Below, piece by piece: positions 1 to 9,678 of a DNA stretch of 64,000 nucleotides (position 1 is its first letter; each line of letters starts with the position of its first letter). The notes below the pieces were generated by a model. It saw only the letters and a program-made list of their open reading frames with translations, did no database searches and was not told the origin of the DNA. The stretch is from Halovivax gelatinilyticus. GTDB taxonomy: Archaea; Halobacteriota; Halobacteria; Halobacteriales; Natrialbaceae. A program made the position numbers and the translations under genes. The stretch spans positions 2,493,992 to 2,557,991 of the forward strand of contig NZ_CP101322.1 in the NCBI RefSeq assembly GCF_024300625.1. The letters are read 5' to 3'.

Positions 1-1153
1 CACAGACGCCGACCGCCAATCTGGATCGTTCGACCCGATCGACTTTCTCGAGGCCGCTGTCGCGATTCCATCGTGTTCGTCGGTCGAACGGATGCGCGAG
101 TTCGTCCGTTCGACGCTCGAAGCGAGCGACGTCGACGTCCGCGTCGACGACGCCGGCACCCTCCTCGCGAGTCGCGGTCCGACCGGTTCGGACGGAACGC
201 ACCTCGTCTTCAACACCCACCTCGATACGGTCTCACCGCACCTCGACGTCGAGTGGTCCGACGACGGATCGCGGCTGTTCGGTCGCGGTGCGTGCGACGC
301 GAAGGGACCGCTCGCGTCGATGCTCGCCGCGTTTCTCGCGGCAGACATCGGTGACGGTCGGCTTTCGCTCGTGTTGACGCCGGACGAGGAAGTGTATTCG
401 ACCGGCGCCTACGCGCTGGCGAACCCCGATGACGGGTCGGCACAACCCGCACCGCCGTTCGGAACCGCAGACGCCGTGATCGTCGGCGAGCCGACGGGCC
501 TCGACGTCTGCACCGCCGCACCCGGCCGGTTCGAGGGTACGATCGAACTACGCGGCGAGCGCGCTCACGCCGCCGAGCCCGAGACCGGAGCGAACGCGGT
601 CGACGCGCTCGGTGACGTCGTACAGGCGCTCCGGACGTTTCACGACCGACCGGCGGCCCCGACGGCTCACCCGCAACTCGGCGAGCCGACGCTCACGCCG
701 ACGGTCGTCGAGGGCGGCGAGGCGACCAATCAGGTGCCGGCGAGCGCCGGTATAACCGTCGATCGCCGTCCCGTCCCGCCGGAGACCCCTGAATCATTTC
801 GCGCCTCGCTCGTCGACCACCTGCGAGCGCACTGTCCGCCCGGCGTCGACGTCTCCTTCTCGTTCACCGAGCGGCCGACGCCGTTCTTCGAGGCCTGGGC
901 GACCGAACCGTCGGAACCGATCGTCGAGACGCTCGCCGCGGCGGCCGGCGGCGAGGTTCGCCCGTTCGGGGCGGCGACCGAGGCGTCGTACTTTTCGCCC
1001 CGCGCCCCGACGGTCGTCTTCGGACCGGGTGTGCTCGCCGACGCGGAGGGGCCCGTCGCCCACGCCGATCGCGAATACGTCCGGGTGGACGACGTTCGCG
1101 CGGCCGCCGAGGCGCTGGAAACGACGGTTCGAGCGTTTTGTGGCGGGGTATGA
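1..1153 (+). CDS. M20 family metallopeptidase/deacylase (ArgE/DapE-like), 5' end cut by window
   Basis: The reading frame is open from base 2, upstream of the first ATG at 92. Those upstream codons give an M20 N-terminus (FLEAAVAIPSCSSVERM), so the true start lies outside the window; 383 residues are visible. M20 metal-site motifs follow in order: THLDTV, GACDAKGPLASM, TPDEEV, GEPT, and a late VAHADREYV carrying the last zinc ligand. The family hydrolyses N-acyl or peptide bonds with two zinc ions; ArgE and DapE (succinyl-diaminopimelate desuccinylase) are the classic members. In haloarchaea such a gene often sits at the end of a lysine (dap) cluster, which would make this DapE-like, but the upstream genes are not visible. 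Family is certain; substrate is inference. Confidence 0.9.
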   Translation, partial: TDADRQSGSFDPIDFLEAAVAIPSCSSVERMREFVRSTLEASDVDVRVDDAGTLLASRGPTGSDGTHLVFNTHLDTVSPHLDVEWSDDGSRLFGRGACDAKGPLASMLAAFLAADIGDGRLSLVLTPDEEVYSTGAYALANPDDGSAQPAPPFGTADAVIVGEPTGLDVCTAAPGRFEGTIELRGERAHAAEPETGANAVDALGDVVQALRTFHDRPAAPTAHPQLGEPTLTPTVVEGGEATNQVPASAGITVDRRPVPPETPESFRASLVDHLRAHCPPGVDVSFSFTERPTPFFEAWATEPSEPIVETLAAAAGGEVRPFGAATEASYFSPRAPTVVFGPGVLADAEGPVAHADREYVRVDDVRAAAEALETTVRAFCGGV

Positions 1154-1202
1154 AGCCGGCCGACTGATCTCCCGTCGGACGCGATGACCGCTACCTGATC
1201 TC

Positions 1203-2147
1203 TCAGACGGTTTCGAGGTCGTTCGTCGGAATCGTTCCTTGAACCCGTCCGAACCGGCCAGTTAGATCGTATGCGGGATCGGTCGGTCTTGTCAGTCCAT
1301 GTGTCTGGCCCATCAGCGAGTCGAGCCGTTCGACGGAGGCGTCCGTGTCGTCGGTGAAGGCGACGGTCATCGTAATATTCGTCGTCGCACCGTCGATCGC
1401 GTACGTGTATCCGATCGCGGGAGTCGTCTCCAATTCGCTGTCGGTGACGCCGTAGGTGGGTCCTGGCGACTGGACGTAACCGAGGTGACCGGGAGGAAGT
1501 CCTCTCACGACGACCGAGAGTGCCTGGCGGGACGGTTCGAGGAGGCCGTTTCCACATCCGCGGCCGCTGGCGGGATCGATTCCGTGTTGTCCGTTCGCAC
1601 AGTGGTACTGGTCGTAGACGGCGGAAACGGGGCGGTCGGAGTCGACCGATTCGAGCAGCCAGTCGTGATCGAACCCGATCGCCCGTCTCCCGTCCAGCCG
1701 ATACACGTCGAACGCTCCGCTGGTCGCGGTCGGTTCGATCGCGTGCGACTCGAAGAACTCGAGCTTTCGCGCGACGTCGATCGAACCCCGAAGGGCCACG
1801 ACACCGATCGAATCGGACGCGGTCCAGATCTGTTCGTCGACGCGTTCCAGCGCCGGGAACGGGTACGGGGTGTTTCGAAACGGGGCGAACTGACTCTCGA
1901 TGTACCCTTCGGGAAGGTGCGTCGAGACGGCTCGAAGTTCGTCGATCGACGCACCGCCGACCGCCGCGTGCGATGTCGGCTGGAGCGCTCGAAAATCGAG
2001 GTGGCGTCGCAGACGCCGGGCGGTGAGCAACCCATCGGATTCCGTCGCGGGTGTGTAATTGCTGTACCGCTGTAGCTGACCACACCCGGCCAATCCCACG
2101 GTACCTGCGACGGCGACTCCCCGCGACAGGACGGTGCGTCGGTCCAT
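1203..2147 (-). CDS. Predicted Tat lipoprotein, unknown function
   Basis: This 314-residue protein begins MDRRTVLSRGVAVAGTVGLA and continues GCGQLQ. That is a twin-arginine signal followed by a lipobox (LAGC), as in haloarchaeal lipoproteins exported by Tat and anchored outside the membrane. I chose the ATG at 2147 because 15 upstream in-frame residues would bury the signal peptide. The mature part has no motif I recognise. It contains a conserved-looking CANGQHGIDPASGRGCGNG segment with two cysteines. It converges on the M20 gene with about 50 bases between stops. Lipoprotein call is good; function unknown. Confidence 0.75.
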   Translation of the reverse strand: MDRRTVLSRGVAVAGTVGLAGCGQLQRYSNYTPATESDGLLTARRLRRHLDFRALQPTSHAAVGGASIDELRAVSTHLPEGYIESQFAPFRNTPYPFPALERVDEQIWTASDSIGVVALRGSIDVARKLEFFESHAIEPTATSGAFDVYRLDGRRAIGFDHDWLLESVDSDRPVSAVYDQYHCANGQHGIDPASGRGCGNGLLEPSRQALSVVVRGLPPGHLGYVQSPGPTYGVTDSELETTPAIGYTYAIDGATTNITMTVAFTDDTDASVERLDSLMGQTHGLTRPTDPAYDLTGRFGRVQGTIPTNDLETV

Positions 2148-2362
2148 CGATTTATTTCTTCCTTCGCTACGTTCGGCCAATACACGTTCCACGATTTGTA
2201 CGTTTTGTTCGGGGGGTCCTGCCGAGTCGCGGCTTCAGTAGCAAGCTTTTTGCGTACTGGTTGGTACCTGGCCGTCGTCGGCACTCGCAGGAGGCACCGT
2301 GGCGGCATTTGTACAATCTAATTCGATCGTGAAACCATCGGCGACGTCGAGCGAATCACCAC

Positions 2363-3640
2363 TTACCGATCGTATTCGTGCGCGTCGTCCACCGCGTCTT
2401 CGACCGCTGCCAGGACGTGTTCGTGCTGGGGGCCACGCGATTCGACGAGCGTGTCACGATCCAGCTCGGGAACGGCGCCGACGACGGTGAGATAACTCAT
2501 ACAGCCGAGCCGGTAGGTCGCCGTCGGGTCGATCGGCTCGTCGGCGACCAGCGGTACGGCGTCGTATTCTGCGGTGAGGCCGGCAGTGGCGAGTCCGCCG
2601 TGGATGGCGCTCGACGAATCCGCGCAGCGGGCGGCGATGGCCTGCAGCGATTCGCCCGATAGGCGGTGGACGTGCAGGCGCGATTCGAAGGGGACGACGC
2701 CGATGACGTCCCCTCGCGTGACGGTCGCGGGGAGTCCGCTCCTGACCGACGCGGCCGCGACGAGTCCGACGTCCGCCTCGCCGCGGGTGCGGTAGGCGTC
2801 GGCGACGAGCGTCACCGTCGCCGGGTGATCGAGCGGTTCTGCGAGCCGCCCCAGTTCGTCGGTCAGCCCGCACGCGGCGGTCAGGTCGCGATAGGTCGTC
2901 TCGACGGACTCGACGGGTTGAGCGTCGTCGATCGACCTGGTCGTGACCCCGGGCCGATCGTCGAGTTCGACGAGCTGGAACGTGCCGGCCTGGCCGCCTT
3001 CGGTGCGGGCGAGGAGCGTCCCGTCGACCCGCTCGCAGACCTCGTCGTGGTCGTGGCCGCCGAGGATCACGTCGACGTCGGTCCCAGCCGCGATCTCCCG
3101 GTCGATCGGGCCGGCGTGCGAGCAGACGACGAGCCAGTCCGGATCGCGTTCGCCGAGCCGGTCGACCGCCATCCGCACGGCCTGGACCGGGTCGGTAAAC
3201 TCCACGTCGAGGTCGAGTCCGCTCAGTTCGCACGTCTCCGGGTGGACGATCCCGATCAGTCCGATCCGCTGGCCGGCGCAGGTGACGACGGTGCTCGGCT
3301 CGATGCCGTTCCATCGGTCGTCGCCGGCCGCGTTGGCCACGAGGTGCGCCCCGGGCGTCGTCGTGGCCCACTCCAGGGCGCCGTCGACGCCGAGGTCGAA
3401 CTCGTGGTTGCCGAGCGTGTCCGCGTCCGGGGCGACGTGTTCGTAGAACGGGCGGGCGACGGCGCGACCCTCCCCGCGTTCGAACGCCAGCGCTCCCAGC
3501 GCGGTCGTGTCGCCGGTGCCGACGACGATCGTCCGGTCGTCGCGGGCGGCGTCTACGGCGCCCGCGAGCCGAGCGAGGCGGCGTGGATCGTCGTAAATCG
3601 TCTCCAGGTCGGACAGGTGGAGGAGTCGCGGGACCGACAT
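2363..3640 (-). CDS. 5'-nucleotidase / 2',3'-cyclic phosphodiesterase-like metallophosphatase
   Basis: The protein (425 residues) has the two-domain layout of the UshA/5'-nucleotidase family. The N-terminal calcineurin-like domain shows HLSDLET near residue 8, GTGD near 42, GNHEFDLG near 77, SHAG near 174 and GGHDHDE near 194, which are the di-metal ligands. The usual DxHG first motif is replaced by SDLE, so one ligand position differs. The C-terminal half (from about 250) matches the substrate-binding domain, including GVVPFES. No signal peptide is present, so it should act in the cytoplasm, unlike bacterial UshA. It is divergent from the M28 peptidase at 3774. Likely acts on nucleotides or cyclic nucleotides; exact substrate unknown. 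Confidence 0.85.
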   Translation of the reverse strand: MSVPRLLHLSDLETIYDDPRRLARLAGAVDAARDDRTIVVGTGDTTALGALAFERGEGRAVARPFYEHVAPDADTLGNHEFDLGVDGALEWATTTPGAHLVANAAGDDRWNGIEPSTVVTCAGQRIGLIGIVHPETCELSGLDLDVEFTDPVQAVRMAVDRLGERDPDWLVVCSHAGPIDREIAAGTDVDVILGGHDHDEVCERVDGTLLARTEGGQAGTFQLVELDDRPGVTTRSIDDAQPVESVETTYRDLTAACGLTDELGRLAEPLDHPATVTLVADAYRTRGEADVGLVAAASVRSGLPATVTRGDVIGVVPFESRLHVHRLSGESLQAIAARCADSSSAIHGGLATAGLTAEYDAVPLVADEPIDPTATYRLGCMSYLTVVGAVPELDRDTLVESRGPQHEHVLAAVEDAVDDAHEYDR

Positions 3641-3773
3641 CGCCCGATGTTCGAGTAAGCGACGTGAAATAGCTTCTGCACTGGCGGGTGGCGTTTCGAC
3701 GGAATCGATCCTCGTTCCGGCTGTCGGTTCCGCGACCAGAACGTTTAGGCGTCCGCCCGCGACACGCAGTCAC

Positions 3774-5084
3774 ATGACGGAGTGGATCGCGGAGACGTAC
3801 ACGAGCGACGTCGGCTGGTCGCTGCTCGAGGAACTGGTCGACGTGGGCAACCGGATGGCCGGCAGCGACGGTGAGCGCGAGGGGGCCGAACTGACGCGCG
3901 ACGCCCTCGCCGAGGTCGGCGCGCGAACCGTTCGACTGGAGGAGTACGACATTCAGGGCTGGACGCGCGGGACGAGTCGCCTCGCCGCCGGCGGAGCGGA
4001 GCAAGACTGCATCGCGCTGCCGCGGAGTCCGGCGGGCGAGGTGACGGCGGAACTCGTCGACGTCGGCTACGGCCTGCCCGAGGACTTCGCCGACGCCGAC
4101 CTCGACGGGGCGGTCGCGATGGCTCGATCGGACGTGCCGGATCACTTCGATCGGTACATTCACCGCCGCGAGAAGTATTACCACGCGGTGGAAGCCGGGG
4201 CCGCGGCGTTCGTCTACCGGAACCACGTCGAGGGCTGTCTCCCGCCGACGGGCAGCGTCGGGACGCCCGAGGACCCGATCGGCGATATTCCGGCGATCGG
4301 CGTCAGCTCCGAGGTCGGTGCCCGTCTCGCCCGCCGATTCGACGGGGATTCCGTTACCGTCGCGGTGGAAGCTGACGTCCACCCGGCGACGAGTCAGAAC
4401 GTTCACGCCGAACTCGGCCCGGAGACGGACGAGCGCGTGCTCGTGACGAGCCACGTCGACGCCCACGACATCGCCGAGGGTGCGATGGACAACGCCGCCG
4501 GAACGGCGATGGTCGTCGAGATCGCCAACGCGCTGGCGAGCCGGGAGGACGAACTCGAGACGCGCGTCGAGTTCGTCGCCTTCGGTTCGGAGGAGATCGG
4601 TCTCGTCGGTTCGGCCGTCGACGCCGATCGGCGCGACCACGACGGCGTCAAAGCGATTCTCAACAACGACGGCGTCACCCGCGGGCGAACGCTTCGGGCC
4701 TTTCCGAACGGATTCGACGAACTGGCGTCGCTCGCCGAGACGGTCGGCGATCGGTACGATCACCCGCTCTCGATCGCACCCGAACCCCAGCCCCACAGCG
4801 ATCACTGGCCGTACGTCCAGTGGGGCGTCCCGGGCTACATGATGATGAGCGAGACCGGCGAGAGCGGTCGGGGTTGGGGCCACACGTTCGCCGACACGTT
4901 CGACAAACTCGACCGACGCAACCACCGCGAGCAGTCGATCGTCCTCGCCGATCTCGCGGTCGAACTCGCGCGCGAGGACTTTGAGGTCGCCCATCGCGAC
5001 CCCGAATCCATCGCCGCGGATCTGGAGGAGGCGAACCTCGCGGAGGGAATGAAGATCATCGGCGACTGGCCCTACGACTTCTGA
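3774..5084 (+). CDS. M28 family zinc aminopeptidase with PA-type insert
   Basis: A 436-residue M28 peptidase. Residues about 80-190 resemble a protease-associated insert domain. The catalytic domain shows VTSHVDAHDIAEGAMDNAAG (first zinc ligands and the bridging Asp), FGSEEIGLVGS (catalytic Glu) and HSDHWPYVQWGVPG (last His). Family members remove N-terminal residues from peptides. No signal peptide or membrane segment, so it is probably cytosolic and works in peptide turnover. A TATA-like stretch (gtttagg, about 3743) lies about 28 bases before the ATG, consistent with a leaderless transcript, the common haloarchaeal arrangement. Substrate preference cannot be read from sequence. Confidence 0.9.
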   Translation: MTEWIAETYTSDVGWSLLEELVDVGNRMAGSDGEREGAELTRDALAEVGARTVRLEEYDIQGWTRGTSRLAAGGAEQDCIALPRSPAGEVTAELVDVGYGLPEDFADADLDGAVAMARSDVPDHFDRYIHRREKYYHAVEAGAAAFVYRNHVEGCLPPTGSVGTPEDPIGDIPAIGVSSEVGARLARRFDGDSVTVAVEADVHPATSQNVHAELGPETDERVLVTSHVDAHDIAEGAMDNAAGTAMVVEIANALASREDELETRVEFVAFGSEEIGLVGSAVDADRRDHDGVKAILNNDGVTRGRTLRAFPNGFDELASLAETVGDRYDHPLSIAPEPQPHSDHWPYVQWGVPGYMMMSETGESGRGWGHTFADTFDKLDRRNHREQSIVLADLAVELAREDFEVAHRDPESIAADLEEANLAEGMKIIGDWPYDF

Positions 5085-5245
5085 CGGGCCAGATTGGCCG
5101 ACTGGATCGAGTTTCCACGCCGGATTTTCGGTTCGGTCGACCTGGCCGGATTTTCGGCCCGGTCGTCGCGACTGGCTCGCCCCTGGATAGCTTCGCTCGC
5201 GACGAACACCCCAACAACTTTATCAGTTTGGTCCCCAGGACGGGT

Positions 5246-5713
5246 ATGGACCCGATGGACCCGGTGCCGTGGGAAGACGTCATCGCCGTTCGGGGTGTCC
5301 CGGGCGAGGAACTCCAGCCCTTCGTGCAGCGCCACGCGCCGGATTTCGACGACGAGGTGCCGGCGACGGCCGTCAAGACCGTTTACGACGACTGGAAGGA
5401 GTCACTCGGCGAGAATCGAACGCTCGACGACCAGGGGGCGGCGTACCTCATCGCCTACCTGTTAGAACACCGCGGTGCGATCCACTTAGACGACGGCGAC
5501 GGATTCGGCGGATCGTTGCTCGACCGACGACCGTCCGACGAGCGGCTTCGGACGATGTTCCACGAAGACGAGCTGACGAAGTGGTGGATCGCGATCGAGT
5601 GTGGCGTCCACTACGCGCTGGTGAGTCGGTGGCTCTACGAAGCCGACATTCCGCTTCTCGCGCGCAACCTCGGCGAGGAGACGATGGCGAAAATCACCGA
5701 ACGGTCGGTTTGA
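5246..5713 (+). CDS. Conserved haloarchaeal protein, unknown function
   Basis: A 155-residue protein starting MDPMDPVPWEDVIAVRGVPG. A TTG at 5228 is also in frame, but the ATG at 5246 sits about 25 bases after a TATA-like actttatc (about 5216-5224), which fits a leaderless message. The sequence is soluble and acidic, with no metal or nucleotide motif I recognise. Its middle (TKWWIAIECGVHYALVSRWLYEAD region) is aromatic-rich and may form a helical core. No functional hint comes from the neighbours. Confidence 0.7.
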   Translation: MDPMDPVPWEDVIAVRGVPGEELQPFVQRHAPDFDDEVPATAVKTVYDDWKESLGENRTLDDQGAAYLIAYLLEHRGAIHLDDGDGFGGSLLDRRPSDERLRTMFHEDELTKWWIAIECGVHYALVSRWLYEADIPLLARNLGEETMAKITERSV

Positions 5714-5796
5714 GTCGGTGGCGCGGGTTTCGGCGACGTCGAACCGCTCTGGTATATATTAAATACTCAACATAAGTCGCTCTTCTCCCGTACGCG

Positions 5797-5931
5797 TCAG
5801 TCCCAGTTGAGCGAGATGTACAGTAACGCGATCAGACAGATAAGGGCGACGACGAAGAGGAGTATCGTCGCGATCTCCGGAAAGAGCAAGTCGATCATTC
5901 CCGGCGCGTTCGAGGCGGCCTGGCCGATCAT
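5797..5931 (-). CDS. Small single-pass membrane protein (44 aa)
   Basis: Reading the minus strand from the ATG at 5931 gives a 44-residue protein beginning MIGQAASNAPGMIDLLFPEI and ending LYISLNWD before a TGA. A single strongly hydrophobic segment (about residues 21-40) is the only feature. It lies 79 bases upstream in map order from the end of purB on the same strand, so it is transcribed before no obvious partner. Haloarchaea carry many such one-helix proteins. The reading frame, start and hydrophobicity support it; function unknown. Confidence 0.6.
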   Translation of the reverse strand: MIGQAASNAPGMIDLLFPEIATILLFVVALICLIALLYISLNWD

Positions 5932-6009
5932 TGGGGGCAGTTAGGCAGCCGCGTAGAAAGTCCTACTGGATCGACGCCGCCTCGACCGACGGGTGCGACC
6001 TCTCCGTTG

Positions 6010-7398
6010 CTACTCGTCGAGTTTCTCGACCAGTTCCGAGGCGACGCCGGTGTAGCCGGCCGGGGTTAGCGCCCGAAGCTCCTCGCGGACCGCCTCGTCG
6101 ACGTCCAGCTCGGCAAAGAGATCGTGGAAGTCCTCGATGGTGACCTGCTGGCCCCGGGTGAGGTCCTTGACCCGTTCGTAGGCGTCGTCGCGACCTTCGC
6201 GCCGGAGGATGGTCTGGACCGCTTCGCCGATCACCGCCGGCGTCTCTGCGAGTTCGTCGTCCATCACCCGGTCTGTCGGCGTCACCTTCGAGAGGCCGTC
6301 GCGGCTCTTCGTGTAGCCGATCAGGCAGTGGGCGAACGCGGCGCCGATATTGCGCTTGACCGTCGAGTCGGAGAGGTCGCGCTGGAGGCGCGAGGTGGTG
6401 ACGTAGTCGGCCAGAAAGTGGAGGTCCGAGTTCGCCTTCGAGAGGTTGCCCTCGCTGTTTTCGAAGTCGATCGGGTTCACCTTGTGCGGCATCGTCGACG
6501 AACCGGTTTCGCCGGCGGCGGCCTCCTGGCCGAGGTACCGATCGGAGACGTAGAGCCACTCGTCCAGGTCGAGGTCGAGCAGAATTCGATTCGCACCGCG
6601 GAGTGCGTCGAACAGCGCCGCGAGATCGTCACACGGGTTGACCTGCGTGGTGAGCGGTTCGAAGTCGAGGCCGAGTTCGGTAACGAACGTTTCGGCGAAC
6701 GCAGACCAGTCGACGTCGGGGTAGGCGGCGTGGTGGGCGGCGTAGGTGCCCGAGGCCCCGCCGAGCTTGCCGCGGAGGTCGCCGGTCGCGGTCTCGACCC
6801 GATCGATCGCGCGTCCCAGCCGGGAGGCGTAGACGGCCATCTCCTTGCCGAACGTGGTCGGCGTCGCGGGCTGGCCGTGCGTCCGCGCGAGCATCGCTCG
6901 ATCCTGGTGCTCGCGAGCCTGGTCTCCGAGTTCGTCGCACACGTCGGTCAGGGCGGGCAGAATCACGTCGGTGACGGCGTCGCGGACGAGCAGTCGGTGG
7001 GCGAGGTTGTTGACGTCCTCGCTCGTCAGCCCGAAGTGGATCCACGGGACGGCGTCGCTCCCGTCCGGAAGCTGCAGGCGGAGGAAGTACTCGACGGCTT
7101 TCACGTCGTGGTTGGTCGCCTCGAACGGGCCGTGGCCGGTGGTCTCGATCTCCTTTACGATGGCCGCGTCGTCCGCGTCGAAGTCCTCGTATGCGGCCCG
7201 TAGCTCCTCACGCGTCCGCTCGTCGAGTTCGAGCGGTGTCGCCTCGAGGTCGGCCACTGCGATGAGGTATTCGACCTCGACGCGGACGCGTGCCCGCATG
7301 AGTCCGGCCTCACTGGCGTACGGTCGAAGCGGTTCCGTCCGATCGGCGTAGCGACCGTCGAGCGGGGAGACGGCGTACAGCGAATCCCTGTCTGTCAT
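6010..7398 (-). CDS. purB: Adenylosuccinate lyase
   Basis: A 462-residue fumarase/aspartase superfamily enzyme. It cleaves SAICAR to AICAR and adenylosuccinate to AMP, both releasing fumarate, in purine synthesis. The N-terminus YAVSPLDGRYADRTEPLRPY and the family signature GSSTMPHKVNPIDFENSEGN (about residues 297-316) identify PurB; ARTHGQPATPTTFGKEM (about 168) carries a catalytic histidine. It is divergent from the purN-AICAR transformylase fusion at 7552, whose product, made from AICAR, is the next pathway step, so the 150-base gap may hold shared regulation. Confidence 0.97.
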   Translation of the reverse strand: MTDRDSLYAVSPLDGRYADRTEPLRPYASEAGLMRARVRVEVEYLIAVADLEATPLELDERTREELRAAYEDFDADDAAIVKEIETTGHGPFEATNHDVKAVEYFLRLQLPDGSDAVPWIHFGLTSEDVNNLAHRLLVRDAVTDVILPALTDVCDELGDQAREHQDRAMLARTHGQPATPTTFGKEMAVYASRLGRAIDRVETATGDLRGKLGGASGTYAAHHAAYPDVDWSAFAETFVTELGLDFEPLTTQVNPCDDLAALFDALRGANRILLDLDLDEWLYVSDRYLGQEAAAGETGSSTMPHKVNPIDFENSEGNLSKANSDLHFLADYVTTSRLQRDLSDSTVKRNIGAAFAHCLIGYTKSRDGLSKVTPTDRVMDDELAETPAVIGEAVQTILRREGRDDAYERVKDLTRGQQVTIEDFHDLFAELDVDEAVREELRALTPAGYTGVASELVEKLDE

Positions 7399-7551
7399 GC
7401 CCGTGAGTCGTCTGCGAGCCCGAAAAAGCGTATCGAAAGGCCGAGCGCGAAACCTTCCGACGACCCCGACTGCGCCGACGACGGCTGATACCGGAGTGCA
7501 CGCACCGGCCGAATCAGAACCCCTTTGATTCGCCTCGGCGCAGTGTCGCCT

Positions 7552-9198
7552 ATGACGCGCATCGCCGGAATGGCGGGCAACCGGGGGCGAAACCTGATGA
7601 ACATCGCGGATCGGCGGCCGGGCGGGGCCGAGCTGTCGGTCGTACTAACCTACGACGCCGACGCGCCGATCCTGGCGTCGGCGGCCGAACGGGACGTTGC
7701 GACCGAGGTCGTTCCACTCGAAGACGGGATGGATCGACGCGACCACGAGCGGGCCGTCCTCGACGCGTTGTCGGGCTACGACGTCGACCTGGTCTGTCTC
7801 GACGGCTACATGCGGATCCTCTCGGAGACGTTTCTCGACGAGGCGCCGACGACGCTGAACGTTCACCCGTCGCTGCTGCCGGCGTTTCCCGGGATGGACG
7901 CCTGGGGCGACGCCATCGACGCCGGCGTCTCGGTGACGGGCTGTACCGTCCACGTGGTGACCGACGCGACGGACGACGACGGCGACGTGATCGAATCGGA
8001 GATCGACGCCGGGCCGATCGTCACCCAGGAGCCGGTTCCGATCTACGATGGTGACGACGTGGAGGCGCTCAAAGAGCGCGTCCTCTACGACGGCGAGTTC
8101 CGGGCCTACCCGCGAGCCGTCGAGTGGTTCGCACGCGACGCCGTCGACGTGGACCTTGAGGCGGGAACGGTCACCGTCGAGGCGGACGCGGCGAGTGCGG
8201 ACGGCGACCACGACGGTTTGCCCGCCCGTCGAATCGTCTCGAACGACCGGCTCGATACGCTTCGCTACGGCGAGAACCCACACCAAGATGCGGCGGTGTA
8301 CGCGGACCGAACCTGCGCGGAGGCGAGCGTCGTTCACGCCGAGCAGCTAAACGAGGGGGCGAAGGCGCTCTCGTACAACAACTACAACGACGCAGACGGC
8401 GCGTTGAACCTGATCAAGGAGTTCGACGAGCCAGCCGCGGCGGTCATCAAGCACACCAACCCGGCCGGCTGCGCCACGGCCGACAGCCTCGCCGAAGCCT
8501 ACGACCGCGCGCTCTCGACCGATCCGATGAGCGCGTTCGGCGGGATCGTCGCGATAAACCGTGAGTGCGACGCCGAGACGGCCGAGGCGATCACCGACTC
8601 GTTCAAGGAGGTCGTCGTCGCGCCCGGCTATTCCGACGACGCCCTGGACGTACTGTGTGCGAAGAAGAACCTCCGCGTACTGGACGTGGGGGCGTTCGAC
8701 TCGGGCGAGGGCGTCTACGCCGATCGATTCACCGAGAAACCGATCGTCGGCGGCCGACTCGTCCAGGAGCGAGACGGGCAGTCGATCGCGGTCGACGACC
8801 TGGAAGTCGTCACCGAACGCCAACCGACCGACGAGCAGTTAGAGACGATGGTCTTCGCCTGGCAAACCCTGAAACACGTCAAGTCGAACGGCATTCTCTT
8901 CGCGAAGGACACCGAGACCGTCGGCATCGGCATGGGACAGGTTTCGCGCGTCGACGCGGTTCGACTGGCGGCGATCAAAGCCGACGAGCACGCCGAGGGC
9001 AAGGACGCCGAGGGTGCCGTGATGGCGTCGGACGCCTTCTTCCCGTTCCCGGACGGGATCGAGGAGGCGGCGAAGGCCGGCGTCGAAGCGGTGGTTCAAC
9101 CCGGTGGCTCGAAGCGCGACGACCAGGTGATCGAGGCGGCGAACGAACACGAGATGGCGATGGCGTTTACGGGTCAACGGAGTTTCAGGCACGATTAG
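7552..9198 (+). CDS. purNH: Fused GAR formyltransferase / AICAR formyltransferase (PurN-PurH C-domain)
   Basis: This 548-residue protein joins two folate-dependent enzymes of purine synthesis. Residues 1 to about 200 are PurN-like: VCLDGYMRILS, NVHPSLLPAFPG (catalytic Asn-His) and ESEIDAGPIVTQE. Residues about 230-548 are the AICAR transformylase domain of PurH: RYGENPHQ, NYNDADGAL, VIKHTNPAGCA (catalytic Lys-His) and MSAFGG. The IMP cyclohydrolase domain of bacterial PurH is absent; archaea usually use PurO for that step. This fusion is known in haloarchaea. I start at the ATG at 7552; a TTG at 7525 is in frame but adds residues unrelated to the family. Confidence 0.93.
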   Translation: MTRIAGMAGNRGRNLMNIADRRPGGAELSVVLTYDADAPILASAAERDVATEVVPLEDGMDRRDHERAVLDALSGYDVDLVCLDGYMRILSETFLDEAPTTLNVHPSLLPAFPGMDAWGDAIDAGVSVTGCTVHVVTDATDDDGDVIESEIDAGPIVTQEPVPIYDGDDVEALKERVLYDGEFRAYPRAVEWFARDAVDVDLEAGTVTVEADAASADGDHDGLPARRIVSNDRLDTLRYGENPHQDAAVYADRTCAEASVVHAEQLNEGAKALSYNNYNDADGALNLIKEFDEPAAAVIKHTNPAGCATADSLAEAYDRALSTDPMSAFGGIVAINRECDAETAEAITDSFKEVVVAPGYSDDALDVLCAKKNLRVLDVGAFDSGEGVYADRFTEKPIVGGRLVQERDGQSIAVDDLEVVTERQPTDEQLETMVFAWQTLKHVKSNGILFAKDTETVGIGMGQVSRVDAVRLAAIKADEHAEGKDAEGAVMASDAFFPFPDGIEEAAKAGVEAVVQPGGSKRDDQVIEAANEHEMAMAFTGQRSFRHD

Positions 9199-9384
9199 GC
9201 GGTTCTCGGCCCTGAGCCGACAACTGCGTACTGGCGAGCGGGGAGGAACGACCCGTGAGCAGCGCGGTTCCGAGAGCGACGCGAGTGAGAAGCGCGATAT
9301 GGTGAACGGCGGCGTCGATCAGCAGACTCCGTCCGTCGTGGCAACCGATTCCTTCTTTATCTATCAGGAAGTCTACGGGTACAC

Positions 9385-9660
9385 ATGTCCGATTCGAACG
9401 CCGAAGACGGGTCCTATTCGGAGAAACCGTTCCGGACGCGCCTGTTACAGTTGCTCGTCTCGATCTGTATCCTCACCCTGGTGACGGTGGTCGTCGGCTA
9501 CGGCGGCGGGCTCCTCCTCGCGATCAGCGCGAAACTCGGTGGGCCGGATCCGCGGACTGAAGACGGCGACCTCCTGCGCGATCGATTGCTCGACTGGCCG
9601 GATCGGAACCGAGCGTTCATGCGCGAGAACGGACGCGGTGAACTGCCGATAAAACCCTGA
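9385..9660 (+). CDS. Small membrane protein, unknown function
   Basis: A 91-residue protein with a charged N-terminus and one long hydrophobic segment (about residues 20-50, LLQLLVSICILTLVTVVV continuing into GYGGGLLLAI). The C-terminal 40 residues are charged and end GRGELPIKP. A TATA-like ctttatc at about 9354 precedes the ATG by about 27 bases. No domain recognised. Confidence 0.65.
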   Translation: MSDSNAEDGSYSEKPFRTRLLQLLVSICILTLVTVVVGYGGGLLLAISAKLGGPDPRTEDGDLLRDRLLDWPDRNRAFMRENGRGELPIKP

Positions 9661-9678
9661 TCGTCGGCCATCCGGTCG

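Noticed and set aside
2454-4994. 846-codon minus frame across the metallophosphatase and M28 genes
   Set aside because: Arg-rich shadow of two genes with clear catalytic motifs in other frames.
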